DNA of 24,311 nt from Caryophanales bacterium UBA1744 (GTDB taxonomy: Bacteria > Bacillota_I > Bacilli_A > RFN20 > CAG-826), in contig DCHU01000016.1 of assembly GCA_002314915.1 (NCBI GenBank), positions 1-24,311 on the forward strand, in the 5' to 3' direction. Under the pieces are notes generated by a model that saw only the letters and a program-made list of their open reading frames with translations, had not been told where the DNA came from and made no database searches. The position numbers were made by a program, and so were the translations under genes. This document shows positions 1 through 8,370 of this stretch, in pieces; positions within the stretch are counted from its first letter, which is position 1; each line of letters opens with the position of its first letter.

Positions 1-59
1 ATATCTAGTGAAATGAGACAAACCTGCCTATTTTGCACTATTTTCATCGCGAGTTGCGC

Positions 60-73
60 TATACTAATGCAGA
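60..73 (+). promoter_or_regulatory. Putative -10 element for a leaderless phospholipase mRNA
   Basis: TATACT at 60-65 ends 7 bases before ATG at 73, so a start site 7-8 bases after the -10 would fall on the A of the start codon. There is no purine-rich ribosome site upstream. A good -35 at 16-18 bases is not visible (TTGCAC at 33-38 is 21 bases away), so the promoter call is tentative. Confidence 0.4.
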
Positions 74-1014
74 TGGACAAGAAGTATAAGGTATTTTTCA
101 GTTGTTTAGCAGGTTCAGTAGTGCTCGGCGTCTTGGTGCCTTATTTTGCTTTTGGCCACAAACCTTCAGTTACAACTGATGACGAATCCAAGTCATGGAT
201 GTCAAAGATTGATGGGGATACGACTATCGACATGATATCAATGCCTGGGACCCACGATTCCGGCGCACTTCACTCACTTGCGGATGTGGCAGGAAAATGC
301 CAGGACTTATCCTTGATTAACCAACTTGAAATTGGAGCGAGATACCTCGACATCAGACTTCAGTCTGTTGCCAACAGCTTAGCCGTCATCCACGGACCGA
401 TTAATGAAGACATGACATTTGAGTCCGTCATGAACGCTTGCAGAAGCTTCTTAACTCAGCACGAAACAGAAACAATCCTCCTCTCGGTAAAAGAAGAGGA
501 CGACTCATATAACAGTACGATGACATTCGAGGAGAACCTCCTTTTCGAATTGCAGGATTATAAAGACATCATCTACACGAGCCAAGGAATCCCAGCCTTG
601 AAACAGGTAAGAGGCAAGGTTTGTCTCCTTTCAAGATATGAAGGGAACACGATGGGAATCGATTGCTATAATGGCTGGGGCGAATCGTGCACATTCGATA
701 TAAACAACCTAGCAAAATTGCATGTACAGGACACATACTACCTCAGTGATATCGATACCAAGAAATCTGAGATTGAAGCATGTTTAACGTATTCATCCAA
801 CTATGTTGCTTCCCACTCCGAGGATGTTTTGACTTTGAACTTCTTCAGCGGATATCTCAACACAGGATTCCCTCCAACATATTCGGTTCCAGTTGCAAAA
901 GAAATCAATTCTTGGGCACTTGACGTATTGCCTAACTACGATGCGACAGGCGTTGCGATTTTCGACTTCCTCACTAAAGATTTGGCTAAGGCCGTATGGA
1001 GCAAGAACTTATGA
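73..1014 (+). CDS. Secreted or membrane-anchored phosphatidylinositol-specific phospholipase C (PI-PLC X domain)
   Basis: Bacterial PI-PLCs cleave phosphatidylinositol or GPI-anchored lipids to diacylglycerol and cyclic inositol phosphate outside the cell. Numbered from the ATG at 73 (313 aa), residues about 1-28 are a basic start plus a hydrophobic stretch (signal peptide or anchor). The X-domain core follows: MPGTHDSGA with catalytic-type His61, GARYLDIR around residues 88-95, and IHGP with the second His107. FLTQHETETILLSVKEE matches the FLxQHPxETIxxSxKxE block of the family. The ATG at 73 is preferred over the in-frame ATGs at 13 and 67 because it directly precedes the basic/hydrophobic signal and lies 7 bases after TATACT (60-65); no Shine-Dalgarno is visible. 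It overlaps the next gene by ATGA. Family assignment is strong; the substrate (PI, GPI or other lipid) is not shown by sequence. Confidence 0.88.
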   Translation: MDKKYKVFFSCLAGSVVLGVLVPYFAFGHKPSVTTDDESKSWMSKIDGDTTIDMISMPGTHDSGALHSLADVAGKCQDLSLINQLEIGARYLDIRLQSVANSLAVIHGPINEDMTFESVMNACRSFLTQHETETILLSVKEEDDSYNSTMTFEENLLFELQDYKDIIYTSQGIPALKQVRGKVCLLSRYEGNTMGIDCYNGWGESCTFDINNLAKLHVQDTYYLSDIDTKKSEIEACLTYSSNYVASHSEDVLTLNFFSGYLNTGFPPTYSVPVAKEINSWALDVLPNYDATGVAIFDFLTKDLAKAVWSKNL

Positions 1015-1427
1015 AAAAGACATTGAGTAAGATCGCCTTCATTGGTTCAGCAGCACTTCTCCTCATCGCAGGTCTTTTATTTTTGGTGATTGACGGAAGA
1101 ATCCTCTTCTCTGGAGATTGGTTGGCATATTCTGACCAGGCCTTTGGAATCATTCAGTTGTTGCTTAGAGAAATCATTTGGATTTCGCTTATAGCCGCAT
1201 TGCCATTAACGATCATCTATCTTAAGAAAACCACGGTAGAACTCCGTATGGCAGGAATGATTTATTCCATATACATCTTTGTTATGGGCGTTGTAGCCGC
1301 ATTCATCTTCAAGGTGGATTCTGGCAAACCTCTCTTCTACTACATGTTGCCGGCAGCAATACTTCCAGCATTGTATGTCTTGGCATTCTATTTCTTTGAA
1401 TCATCAAACAAAAATGGCGACCAGTAA
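1011..1427 (+). CDS. Small four-helix integral membrane protein, unknown function
   Basis: This 138-aa protein has four hydrophobic segments at roughly residues 8-28, 42-66, 78-100 and 108-130, with a short charged C-terminus. I recognise no catalytic motif. The start at 1011 is chosen because it forms an ATGA overlap with the phospholipase stop and has GGAG (998-1001) nine bases upstream; an in-frame ATG at 996 would lack this. It lies between a phospholipase and a MATE exporter in an overlapping unit, which suggests co-expression and perhaps a role at the membrane with one of them, but no function can be assigned. Confidence 0.75.
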   Translation: MKKTLSKIAFIGSAALLLIAGLLFLVIDGRILFSGDWLAYSDQAFGIIQLLLREIIWISLIAALPLTIIYLKKTTVELRMAGMIYSIYIFVMGVVAAFIFKVDSGKPLFYYMLPAAILPALYVLAFYFFESSNKNGDQ

Positions 1428-2802
1428 TACTAAAGATATGACCAAGGGTTCGCCCTGGAAGCTCATAATCACATTCGCGATTCCGATATTCCTTAGCAAC
1501 CTCTTCCAAACCTTATATAACACGTTCGACTCATTTATCGTGGGTCGATTTATTAACGATGACGCTTTAGCGGCAGTATCTTCATCAGGAAACCTCATTT
1601 TCTTATTCACATCTTTCTTTATTGGAATGTTCGCAGGCGCAGGCACAATAATTGCCAATTACTTCGGTCGTAAAGACTATGACAACATGTCTAGGGCAAT
1701 ACACACGGATGTCGCAATCGCGTTGGTTGCCAGCGTGTTCCTCACCATATTAGGCGTCGTATTCACTCCGCTTGTCCTAAAGGCGATGGGAACCGCTCCA
1801 GAGGTTTTGCCTAATTCAATCCAGTATTTCAGATGGTATTTCTTCGGCATAACCGGTTCAGTTATGTATAACTGTCTAAACAGTATCTTACACGCCGTTG
1901 GCAACTCTAGACGTGGACTTTACTATCTCATCATCTCAAGCATCTTAAATGTCTCGTTAGACCTCCTATTCATCGCAGGATTCAAATGGGGTGTGTGGTC
2001 TGCCGCTTTAGCAACATCAATCTCTCAGATTATCTCCGCTCTCCTGTGCTTAGGGTTCTTAACAAAACCTGGGACCTTATATGCAATAAGCTTTAAGAAA
2101 ATCAGATTCCACAGGGATATGATTAAGAGCATTTTGAGATTTGGAGTTCCTTCAGGAATCCAGAACTCGGTCATAGGACTTGCTAACGTCTTGGTGCAGT
2201 CAAACATCAATTCTTTCGGTAACAAAGCCATGGCAGGATGCGGTTCCTACTCGAAATTAGAGGGATTCGCCTTCCTCCCAATCAATTGTTTCTCCTTATC
2301 CATTTCAACCTTCATTTCTCAAAACTTAGGCGCTAAGGAATATGAGAGAGCTAAACAAGGCGCGACATTTGGAATAATAACTTCTGTATTAATGTCCGAA
2401 ATCATTGGCGTAATCATGTACTTAGGTGCGCCGCTGTCCATCAGTTGGTTTGCCAGCGATCCTGAAGCAGTCGCCTTTGGCGTGCAACAGGCGAGAACCG
2501 TGTCATTGTTCTATTTCGGACTGTCCTTCTCCCATTGTGTTTCCGCGGTGTGTCGAGGCGGAGGAAAACCAACCATCCCAATGCTGGTCATGCTCATAGA
2601 CTGGTGTTTCATACGAATACTATACATTACCCTCATAATGCACTTCAGACATGAGATAGGATATCTGTTCTGGGCATATCCAATTACGTGGGGTATATCC
2701 ACTATCTTCTACTTCTTCTATCTCATCTTCTCGGATTGGGTACACGGATTCGATAAAATCGAAGAGAGAAAAATGGCAAAACAAAAAAGCTTAGGCGATT
2801 AA
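1414..2802 (+). CDS. MATE family multidrug/metabolite exporter
   Basis: The 462-aa protein has about 12 transmembrane segments and the two-fold repeat layout of the MATE family, which extrudes cationic drugs or metabolites by Na+ or H+ antiport at the cytoplasmic membrane. Family features include the N-terminal GSPWKLIITFAIPIFLSNL block, LYNTFDSFIVGRF, the GAGTIIANYFGRKD loop, and an equivalent second-half segment around SISTFISQNLGAKEYERAKQG. The ATG at 1414 overlaps the preceding gene by 14 bases with no ribosome site, so translation is probably coupled; ATG 1438 (MTKGSPWK) is an alternative start. The stop codon lies in the loop of the terminator. The transported compound is unknown. Confidence 0.9.
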   Translation: MATSNTKDMTKGSPWKLIITFAIPIFLSNLFQTLYNTFDSFIVGRFINDDALAAVSSSGNLIFLFTSFFIGMFAGAGTIIANYFGRKDYDNMSRAIHTDVAIALVASVFLTILGVVFTPLVLKAMGTAPEVLPNSIQYFRWYFFGITGSVMYNCLNSILHAVGNSRRGLYYLIISSILNVSLDLLFIAGFKWGVWSAALATSISQIISALLCLGFLTKPGTLYAISFKKIRFHRDMIKSILRFGVPSGIQNSVIGLANVLVQSNINSFGNKAMAGCGSYSKLEGFAFLPINCFSLSISTFISQNLGAKEYERAKQGATFGIITSVLMSEIIGVIMYLGAPLSISWFASDPEAVAFGVQQARTVSLFYFGLSFSHCVSAVCRGGGKPTIPMLVMLIDWCFIRILYITLIMHFRHEIGYLFWAYPITWGISTIFYFFYLIFSDWVHGFDKIEERKMAKQKSLGD

Positions 2803-2818
2803 ACCTAAGCTTTATTTT
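2786..2818. terminator. Bidirectional intrinsic terminator between MATE and glycosyltransferase genes
   Basis: A perfect 10-bp stem, AAAGCTTAGG (2786-2795) with CCTAAGCTTT (2804-2813), encloses an 8-base loop and is followed by TATTTTTT. The reverse strand also has a T-rich run after the stem. The genes converge here, and the MATE stop codon (2800-2802) is in the loop. Confidence 0.9.
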
Positions 2819-3844
2819 TTAGAACCAACCTGTGATCTTAGCGTAAATCTTGTAGAAGAATACGATGATAGGTGATCTTAATGGACGGATGATGTCCATT
2901 GGGAACCATACTGGAGTTCTGTGTCTGATGTACTTATAGAGTTTTGGATCTCTCTTCTTCCAGTCAGCGAGGATTTCTTTCATTCCATCCCACTTCTCTT
3001 TCTTGTTGCCGATTAAAGCGTAGAAGATGGAGAGCAATGTTTTGGATGATAAATCGTGGAGAACGTATCTAGCGTGTTTCTTTCCAAGAGCCTGAATCTG
3101 ATCCCATGTGTAGAGTTCAGTCATGCAGCGGAATACGCGCATCTGATGTGCATAGTTCTTGTCCATTGACTTGATGTTAACGGACTGGTCTGGTCTTCCT
3201 ACCAAGTAGTGATAGAAAGGTAATGGTGTGTAGTAGAACGTCTGGACGTATGGCAATGGAGCGTATACGTAGATGTTATCGACGTAGAATGTGTGCTCAG
3301 GGAAAACGACTCCACAAGCCTTGATGACATCGAGTTTTAGAATCATCGAATGCATCATCAAATACTGGTACAACTTCATCCTAGGTACTCTATCCCATGA
3401 GAAAATCTCATTGTGTGGATAGATGTGCTTGTATGATTCAACGAATGCCTCGTTGTCGCATACTCTATCGAAGATGTAATCAAGGAGATACAAGTCAGGA
3501 TCGGTTCCTTTCTCGTGCATGTCCTTGATGAGTTGGATTACCTTTGGATAGTTTTCTTCGTCAACCCAGTCATCTGCGTCAACACACTTGAAGTACAAGC
3601 CTGTTGCGTTTGCGATACCTGCGTTCAAGCCTCCGCCGTGACCTTTGTTTGGCTGGTCGACTACGCGGACGCAATTTGGAAATTTCTCTTCATACTCTCT
3701 AGCGATTGCGAGAGTTCCGTCTTTACTTCCATCATTGACGACGATGATTTCGACATCATCGCCACCTTTTGTGAGCGAGTCGAGATTTTTCCTTAAGAAC
3801 TGCTCAGCGTTATATGATGGGACGACAAATGATAAATATTTCAT
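2819..3844 (-). CDS. Family 2 (GT-A) glycosyltransferase
   Basis: This 341-aa enzyme should transfer a sugar from a nucleotide-sugar donor to a cell-surface or exopolysaccharide acceptor at the cytoplasmic face of the membrane. The GT2 fold starts at once: LSFVVPSYNAEQFL (4-17), VEIIVVNDGSKDGT (31-44), NKGHGGGLNAGI, and the metal-binding DxD as D89-A-D91 in CVDADDW. The C-terminal part carries aromatic-rich segments and a last hydrophobic stretch (IIVFFYKIYAKITGWF), possibly a membrane contact. The ATG at 3844 is chosen over an upstream in-frame start at 3874 because homologous GT2 proteins begin right at the LSFVVPSYN strand and a TATAAT box lies between the two starts. It is downstream of the GH3 gene in the same direction (45-base gap) but seems to have its own promoter. 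Confidence 0.9.
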   Translation of the reverse strand: MKYLSFVVPSYNAEQFLRKNLDSLTKGGDDVEIIVVNDGSKDGTLAIAREYEEKFPNCVRVVDQPNKGHGGGLNAGIANATGLYFKCVDADDWVDEENYPKVIQLIKDMHEKGTDPDLYLLDYIFDRVCDNEAFVESYKHIYPHNEIFSWDRVPRMKLYQYLMMHSMILKLDVIKACGVVFPEHTFYVDNIYVYAPLPYVQTFYYTPLPFYHYLVGRPDQSVNIKSMDKNYAHQMRVFRCMTELYTWDQIQALGKKHARYVLHDLSSKTLLSIFYALIGNKKEKWDGMKEILADWKKRDPKLYKYIRHRTPVWFPMDIIRPLRSPIIVFFYKIYAKITGWF

Positions 3845-3859
3845 AGCCGTTGTATTATA
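3845..3859 (-). promoter_or_regulatory. Putative -10 for a near-leaderless glycosyltransferase mRNA
   Basis: On the minus strand a consensus TATAAT (plus positions 3854-3859) ends 9 bases before the ATG at 3844, leaving room for only 0-3 untranslated bases. No Shine-Dalgarno is present. A possible TTGTTT -35 lies about 19 bases upstream. Confidence 0.45.
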
Positions 3860-3889
3860 GGTCTTTAAAACCAAATTGAAACAATTAAC

Positions 3890-6391
3890 TTATTTCTTTT
3901 TCTCGACTTTCATGTAGTGATTGTCTTTTGGATACTTAGGTGATTCTGGGTCTCCCTTACAGAATGTGACGAGTCCTTTCCAGAAGTGTCCGTTGAAGAT
4001 TGACATGAGTGCGTCTGCCTGAACCATGGACATGTTCATCATACGAGAGACTGCTCTCATTGGGAACTGATATGGGCCCATGACGATCATGTTAGCGAGT
4101 TTCTTGTTGTGCTTGTTGCCCCAGTTGACGATGAATCTTAAGAGCTTGCCGACAAGTCTACCGACCCAACGCTTTGCAAAGACTAAGTCGCAGAATAAGG
4201 AATCTCTTGTCATGATGACTCTGTTCTTCTTATAGAAGACCATGTTGTGGTTGATCCACTCGCCACCGTAGACTTCCTTGAATTCTTCATCGGTTACGCC
4301 TGTGACGTTGCCTGAGAAGTACTTAGCTGCTTTTTCTGCATCATATGGGAATTCCTCAGTTGTACCTGCAACTGCGAGTGTGCCCTGAGCACGGACGTCA
4401 ACGATTGATGATGCGACATAGATGTCGTATGTTCCCGCTTCGACTTCCCACTTGTTTGTCTTGACGTTCCAGTAACGGAATGACTTGTCATCGAATACGA
4501 TTTCGACGACTTCTTCTTCGCCTGGCTGTAAGAGTTTTGTCTTCTTGAAGCCTTTGAGTTCCTTGACTGGACGGAAGATCTTTGAATCCTTTAAGCCGAC
4601 ATATAACTCGACGACTTCCTTACCAGCGACTGAACCAGTGTTCTTGACTGTGACTTTGACACCCTTGTCTGTAACGACGAGGTCTGAATATTCGAATGTT
4701 GTGTATGAGAGACCGAATCCGAATGGATACTTGACTGCAACACCAGCCTTCTCGAAGTAACGATAGCCGATGAAGATGGACTCTTTGTATTTAATACAAA
4801 CATCATAAGCGCCTGCGAAGTTCTCGTTTGATGGAACGTCTTCGAGCTTGATGCAGTATGTTTCTGAAGTTTTACCTGATGGGTTAACATCGCCATTCAA
4901 GATGTCGAGGACTGAATTACATCCAGCCTGTCCTGAGAGTGCACCGTTTAAGAGAGCATCGCAGTTTGTGTCCCATGTGAGGTCGACGACTGAACCGCCT
5001 GATAAGACGACGACAATCTTCTTTCCTAAGCCTCTTAAAGCCTCTAAGAGCTCAATCTGGTTGTGATGGATGTTGAGGTCGACTCTGTCCAAGCCTTCTG
5101 ACTCTGTGACTTCGTCTAAGCCCATGAAGTAGACGATGATATCTGCGTTTCCAGCAAGTGCCATAGCCTCTTTTGTGAGTTTGCCATTCTTCTTGCCGTA
5201 TCTATCGTAGCCCTGTGCATATCCGACAAAGTCGAATTTGTACTTATCTTTAAGATCTGTGAAGTTGTCTAACTGTGTGCAGTTGACCTGGGATGAACCA
5301 GCACCCTGATAACGTGGTGCATTTGCGAAGTCACCGATGACTGCGACTTTGTCTTCTGCCTTAAGTGGAAGGATTCCGCCTTCGTTCTTAAGTAAGACCA
5401 TTGTTTCATCCGATGCCGCCTTAGCGATTAAGTGATGTGCATCTCTTACTTCTGGATAGCAGTTGAGACCTGTGACCTTCTGGCCATCGATTTCTCCAAC
5501 TGGTTCCTGATAGTTCTCGAAGACCTTTGATGTCTTGATTGCGATATCGATGACCTGATCTGCAGCCTCATCGACGTACTTGACGTCTAATGTTCCTGCA
5601 TTGACAGCTCTAACGATTTCTCTATCTGTGTCGCCGTTGTTACCAGGCATTTCAAGAGCGTTGTCTGCCTTTAAACCTGCGATTCTGTCAGCTTCGCCTC
5701 CCCAGTCGGTGACGATTAAGCCCTCATAGCCAAATTCTTTTCTAAGAATGTCGAGGTTGAGATGCTCATTCTCGTTTGTGTATGTGCCATTGACCATGTT
5801 ATAGGATGACATGAGTGATAATGGCTTACCTTCTTTGATTGCGATTTCGAATGCTGTTGTGTAGATTTCACGTAATGCTCTCTCGTCGATGACTGAGTCA
5901 GAGTTGATACGTCTCTCTTCCTGGTTGTTACCGCACCAGTGCTTAACGCATGCTGAGATACCGTTTGATTGGATACCATCGATTAAGTTAGCGGATAACT
6001 TACCTGCAAGATATGGGTCTTCTGAGAAATACTCGAATGAACGTCCGCATCTTGGGTTTCTCTTCATGTTGATGCCAGGGCCGAGAAGCATGTTAACGTG
6101 TAACTTGACTGCCTCTTCGCCTAAAGCAACACCAACCGTGTGCAATAATTCGGTATTCCATGAGTTTGCGAGTGATACCGCTGTTGGGAAGCATGTTGCA
6201 GGAAGTGATGGGTTTAAACCGAGCTGGTCTGCAGCTGCTGCCTGCTTTCTGATGCCGTGAGGTCCGTCAGAAAGGAACATTGATGGAATGCCCTTCTCAG
6301 GATAATCCATTGACTCCCAGAAGTTCTTACCTGATAAAAGGGAAGCCTTCTCCTCGAGAGTAAGGGTAGAAAGAATGTCTTCGTGTTTCAT
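3890..6391 (-). CDS. GH3 beta-glucosidase-type glycoside hydrolase
   Basis: The protein (833 aa, no signal peptide, so likely cytoplasmic) should remove terminal beta-linked glucose or xylose from imported oligosaccharides. The N-terminal GH3 barrel shows MFLSDGPHGIR (38-48), the CGRSFEYFSEDP block, VKHW and LIVTDWG with nucleophile Asp229. The second domain has TESEGLDR with candidate acid/base Glu432, then YPFGFGLSYTTFEYS and a fibronectin-III-like domain to about residue 675. A further 140 or so residues, mostly helical, follow. AGGAG lies 7 bases before the ATG. The upstream region holds two inverted repeats that may bind a regulator. The exact substrate cannot be read from sequence; beta-glucosidase or beta-xylosidase are both possible. 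Confidence 0.93.
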   Translation of the reverse strand: MKHEDILSTLTLEEKASLLSGKNFWESMDYPEKGIPSMFLSDGPHGIRKQAAAADQLGLNPSLPATCFPTAVSLANSWNTELLHTVGVALGEEAVKLHVNMLLGPGINMKRNPRCGRSFEYFSEDPYLAGKLSANLIDGIQSNGISACVKHWCGNNQEERRINSDSVIDERALREIYTTAFEIAIKEGKPLSLMSSYNMVNGTYTNENEHLNLDILRKEFGYEGLIVTDWGGEADRIAGLKADNALEMPGNNGDTDREIVRAVNAGTLDVKYVDEAADQVIDIAIKTSKVFENYQEPVGEIDGQKVTGLNCYPEVRDAHHLIAKAASDETMVLLKNEGGILPLKAEDKVAVIGDFANAPRYQGAGSSQVNCTQLDNFTDLKDKYKFDFVGYAQGYDRYGKKNGKLTKEAMALAGNADIIVYFMGLDEVTESEGLDRVDLNIHHNQIELLEALRGLGKKIVVVLSGGSVVDLTWDTNCDALLNGALSGQAGCNSVLDILNGDVNPSGKTSETYCIKLEDVPSNENFAGAYDVCIKYKESIFIGYRYFEKAGVAVKYPFGFGLSYTTFEYSDLVVTDKGVKVTVKNTGSVAGKEVVELYVGLKDSKIFRPVKELKGFKKTKLLQPGEEEVVEIVFDDKSFRYWNVKTNKWEVEAGTYDIYVASSIVDVRAQGTLAVAGTTEEFPYDAEKAAKYFSGNVTGVTDEEFKEVYGGEWINHNMVFYKKNRVIMTRDSLFCDLVFAKRWVGRLVGKLLRFIVNWGNKHNKKLANMIVMGPYQFPMRAVSRMMNMSMVQADALMSIFNGHFWKGLVTFCKGDPESPKYPKDNHYMKVEKKK

Positions 6392-6468
6392 TTGTTACTC
6401 CTATGTAACTTGTGTAAAAGATTTATGTCTATAACATAACTCATTTAGCAAGAAAAAGGTATCTAAAA

Positions 6469-6481
6469 GACACAATGTGTC
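6469..6481. promoter_or_regulatory. Perfect palindrome upstream of the GH3 gene (candidate operator)
   Basis: GACACA-A-TGTGTC is a perfect 13-base palindrome located 78-90 bases before the GH3 start. It lies in the short intergenic gap between the nuclease terminator and the GH3 gene. Function as a transcription factor site is inferred from position and symmetry only. Confidence 0.4.
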
Positions 6482-6487
6482 ATTTTC

Positions 6488-6503
6488 GTGCCATAACCGG
6501 CAC
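6488..6503. promoter_or_regulatory. Second inverted repeat upstream of the GH3 gene (candidate operator)
   Basis: GTGCC-ATAACC-GGCAC has 5-bp arms and a 6-base spacer and lies 97-112 bases before the GH3 start. Its center is about two helical turns from the neighbouring palindrome. It has no T-run and so is not a terminator. Confidence 0.35.
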
Positions 6504-6510
6504 ATTCCAA

Positions 6511-6534
6511 AGAAAAACGCGCCTCTCGACGCGT
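6511..6534 (-). terminator. Intrinsic terminator of the endonuclease gene
   Basis: On the minus strand ACGCGTC pairs with GGCGCGT (plus positions 6528-6534 and 6517-6523, one G-T wobble) around a GAGA loop and is followed by TTTTTC. It begins five bases after the nuclease stop codon. Confidence 0.85.
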
Positions 6535-6539
6535 CTTAG

Positions 6540-8306
6540 TTACATTGTGAAGTTACAGCCCATTTGTTGGAGATAGATGGATGCTGAGACAGCGGATATG
6601 CTGACGTTAACAATTCCGTCCACCGCTTCAAATTCTCCTCCAACCACATTGCACTGATCAGTGTTTCTGGTGATCGGTAACGAACTTAACACTTTCGTTG
6701 TTCCAACATACACCGTCATGTAGTAGGTCTTATTGGCGGCAGTGTTTGCCTTTATGTAGAAAGAATTGACTCCAGTTAATTCATTGCTCGATTTAATCTT
6801 GAGCGTCTGAGCCCAGTTATTGGAGCTTCCGCTTCCGACATTGATACATCCACCCCAGCTTGATGAATTACCAACAGGGATATATCCATTTGTGTTTGCA
6901 TCATTCTCATAAGAGAAAGTCCAATCGACATTGCTGAGAGTAACTGTTGAACCTGTGGATAAGATCTTTGATCCAGTCGTTCCGAATACATTCTTGTTCT
7001 CAAACGTGTGTTTCCATGAACAGGACTCAATTGATGCTTCTTCAACCTTTACGGTGAATGGGATGTTACCGTCTGGTGTAGGTGCGCTTATTGTCTTTGA
7101 ACCTATATCCTCTTTTGTGAATGTGTATGGAGTGAAGTCAACCTTGGCCTCTAAAGGCGTTGTTGAGTAATCGCTTGCGACATTGACTATTGTCCAATCT
7201 TCATCGCTTGTGGTCTCGCCAACAAAGTATGTTCTCTTTGCGTTTTCAATTGCATAGTTAGAGAACTCTTTTGAGGTTGTCTTAAGAGTTGTTTCTGTTG
7301 GAACAAGATTCTTCAACTGCCCTGGCTGATCTTTCTTGCTGCCAAACACATAATCAACAAGTTCAGGGAAATCAACATAAGCGTTTCTGTTGCCTTGTGC
7401 TGTTCCCTCATATTTATGAGTTCTAACAGATTCTGCATGCTGATACTCAAGTCTATCAACCGGATTTGAATTCCATTTAAGCAACGTAGATAAATTACCA
7501 ACAGCAAATGCTGAATAATTGGATGCATCATAGTTAACATATGCTTCTTGGACGTTCAATCCCTTCATCAGAATGTTGTTTTTGTCATCCTGCTCATCAT
7601 ACATATACATGGTGGCCATGTAGAAGATGGCTCTCGCTAATCTACCTTTATCCTTGGTTCCTGGCTCAAAGTTCCTATTATCAAAACTATAGCCATCTCT
7701 ACCATCGGATGTTGTCTTATCCTGATATGCAGTATTTAAATCGTCTGCAGTACCATAGTTCTTGTTTCCTCTTGAGGTGTTACCGGAATAATTGGATGCG
7801 AATAAGTTGTGGAAATCAGTGGCTCTACCGAGTTTTTTGACTGCATTTCCGGTTTGTGAACCCGTCATTAATGAGGCTGGAAATGCATGTTCTCTCTGCC
7901 ATCCACTGCCGTTGAGATTTGTGGCAGTCTTTAACTCATTTGGTCCAGAATAAACGACGTCGACACACTCAAAATCATCTATTGCCTGATCAGCGTTCTG
8001 GTTCGTCTCCCAGTTCGTTGAAGATCCGACGTATGGGATTGCTGTGTATCCCTTGTGCATTGCGGTATAGAGCTTTGCTCTAAGGTCGTCTCCGTTTTCC
8101 CAAGTGATGTTATCATAGTAACCACCATAGACATCTAATGGCCCAACATAAACTTCTTCACTAGTGGAGGATTGATTATTTGAGGAAACAACAATTGATG
8201 ACTCTTCAAATGAAGACTTATTCTCAACAGGTTTTTTCTTCTTGCAACCCACAAGCAAAAGAGGTGTGGATAAAAGGACAATTAGGAAGCGGGTTCTCTT
8301 GTTCAT
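6540..8306 (-). CDS. Lipoprotein endonuclease I (EndA/NucM-like) with C-terminal beta domains
   Basis: This 588-aa protein is probably a surface-anchored DNase/RNase. Residues 1-20 are a lipoprotein signal ending in LLLVG-Cys21, followed by a Ser/Lys/Glu-rich linker (22-52). The endonuclease I domain (about 55-325) shows WQREHAFPASLMTG with catalytic-type His140, ATDFHNLFASN (161-171), a GNTSRGNKNYG loop and GNRNAYVDFPELVDYVFG. A bacterial Ig-like stretch (about 337-425) and a final Ser/Asn/Gly-rich beta-sandwich-like domain (about 430-588) follow; these could bind cell wall, glycan or DNA. ATG 8306 is chosen over the in-frame TTG at 8312 because of the signal peptide; there is no Shine-Dalgarno. 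A role in scavenging nucleotides from extracellular DNA is inference. Confidence 0.9.
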   Translation of the reverse strand: MNKRTRFLIVLLSTPLLLVGCKKKKPVENKSSFEESSIVVSSNNQSSTSEEVYVGPLDVYGGYYDNITWENGDDLRAKLYTAMHKGYTAIPYVGSSTNWETNQNADQAIDDFECVDVVYSGPNELKTATNLNGSGWQREHAFPASLMTGSQTGNAVKKLGRATDFHNLFASNYSGNTSRGNKNYGTADDLNTAYQDKTTSDGRDGYSFDNRNFEPGTKDKGRLARAIFYMATMYMYDEQDDKNNILMKGLNVQEAYVNYDASNYSAFAVGNLSTLLKWNSNPVDRLEYQHAESVRTHKYEGTAQGNRNAYVDFPELVDYVFGSKKDQPGQLKNLVPTETTLKTTSKEFSNYAIENAKRTYFVGETTSDEDWTIVNVASDYSTTPLEAKVDFTPYTFTKEDIGSKTISAPTPDGNIPFTVKVEEASIESCSWKHTFENKNVFGTTGSKILSTGSTVTLSNVDWTFSYENDANTNGYIPVGNSSSWGGCINVGSGSSNNWAQTLKIKSSNELTGVNSFYIKANTAANKTYYMTVYVGTTKVLSSLPITRNTDQCNVVGGEFEAVDGIVNVSISAVSASIYLQQMGCNFTM

Positions 8307-8343
8307 AGGCAAATATTAACAAATCACGAGGGAAAATGTGCAA
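8307..8343 (-). promoter_or_regulatory. Putative promoter giving a leaderless nuclease mRNA
   Basis: On the minus strand TTGCAC (plus 8338-8343) is followed 19 bases later by TAATAT (plus 8313-8318), which ends 6 bases before the ATG at 8306. No ribosome-binding site is visible. Spacing is slightly long, so the -35 is uncertain. Confidence 0.45.
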
Positions 8344-8370
8344 TTAATGATGATTTCGTCTCATTTTTTC

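Noticed and set aside
1..1014. Mycoplasma-type code (TGA read as Trp)
   Set aside because: The phospholipase gene ends naturally at TGA, Trp is written TGG, and no long gene contains in-frame TGA.
1375..1413. Earlier MATE start at 1375
   Set aside because: It would overlap the preceding gene by over 50 bases and adds a tail unlike MATE N-termini; 1414 is the better fit.
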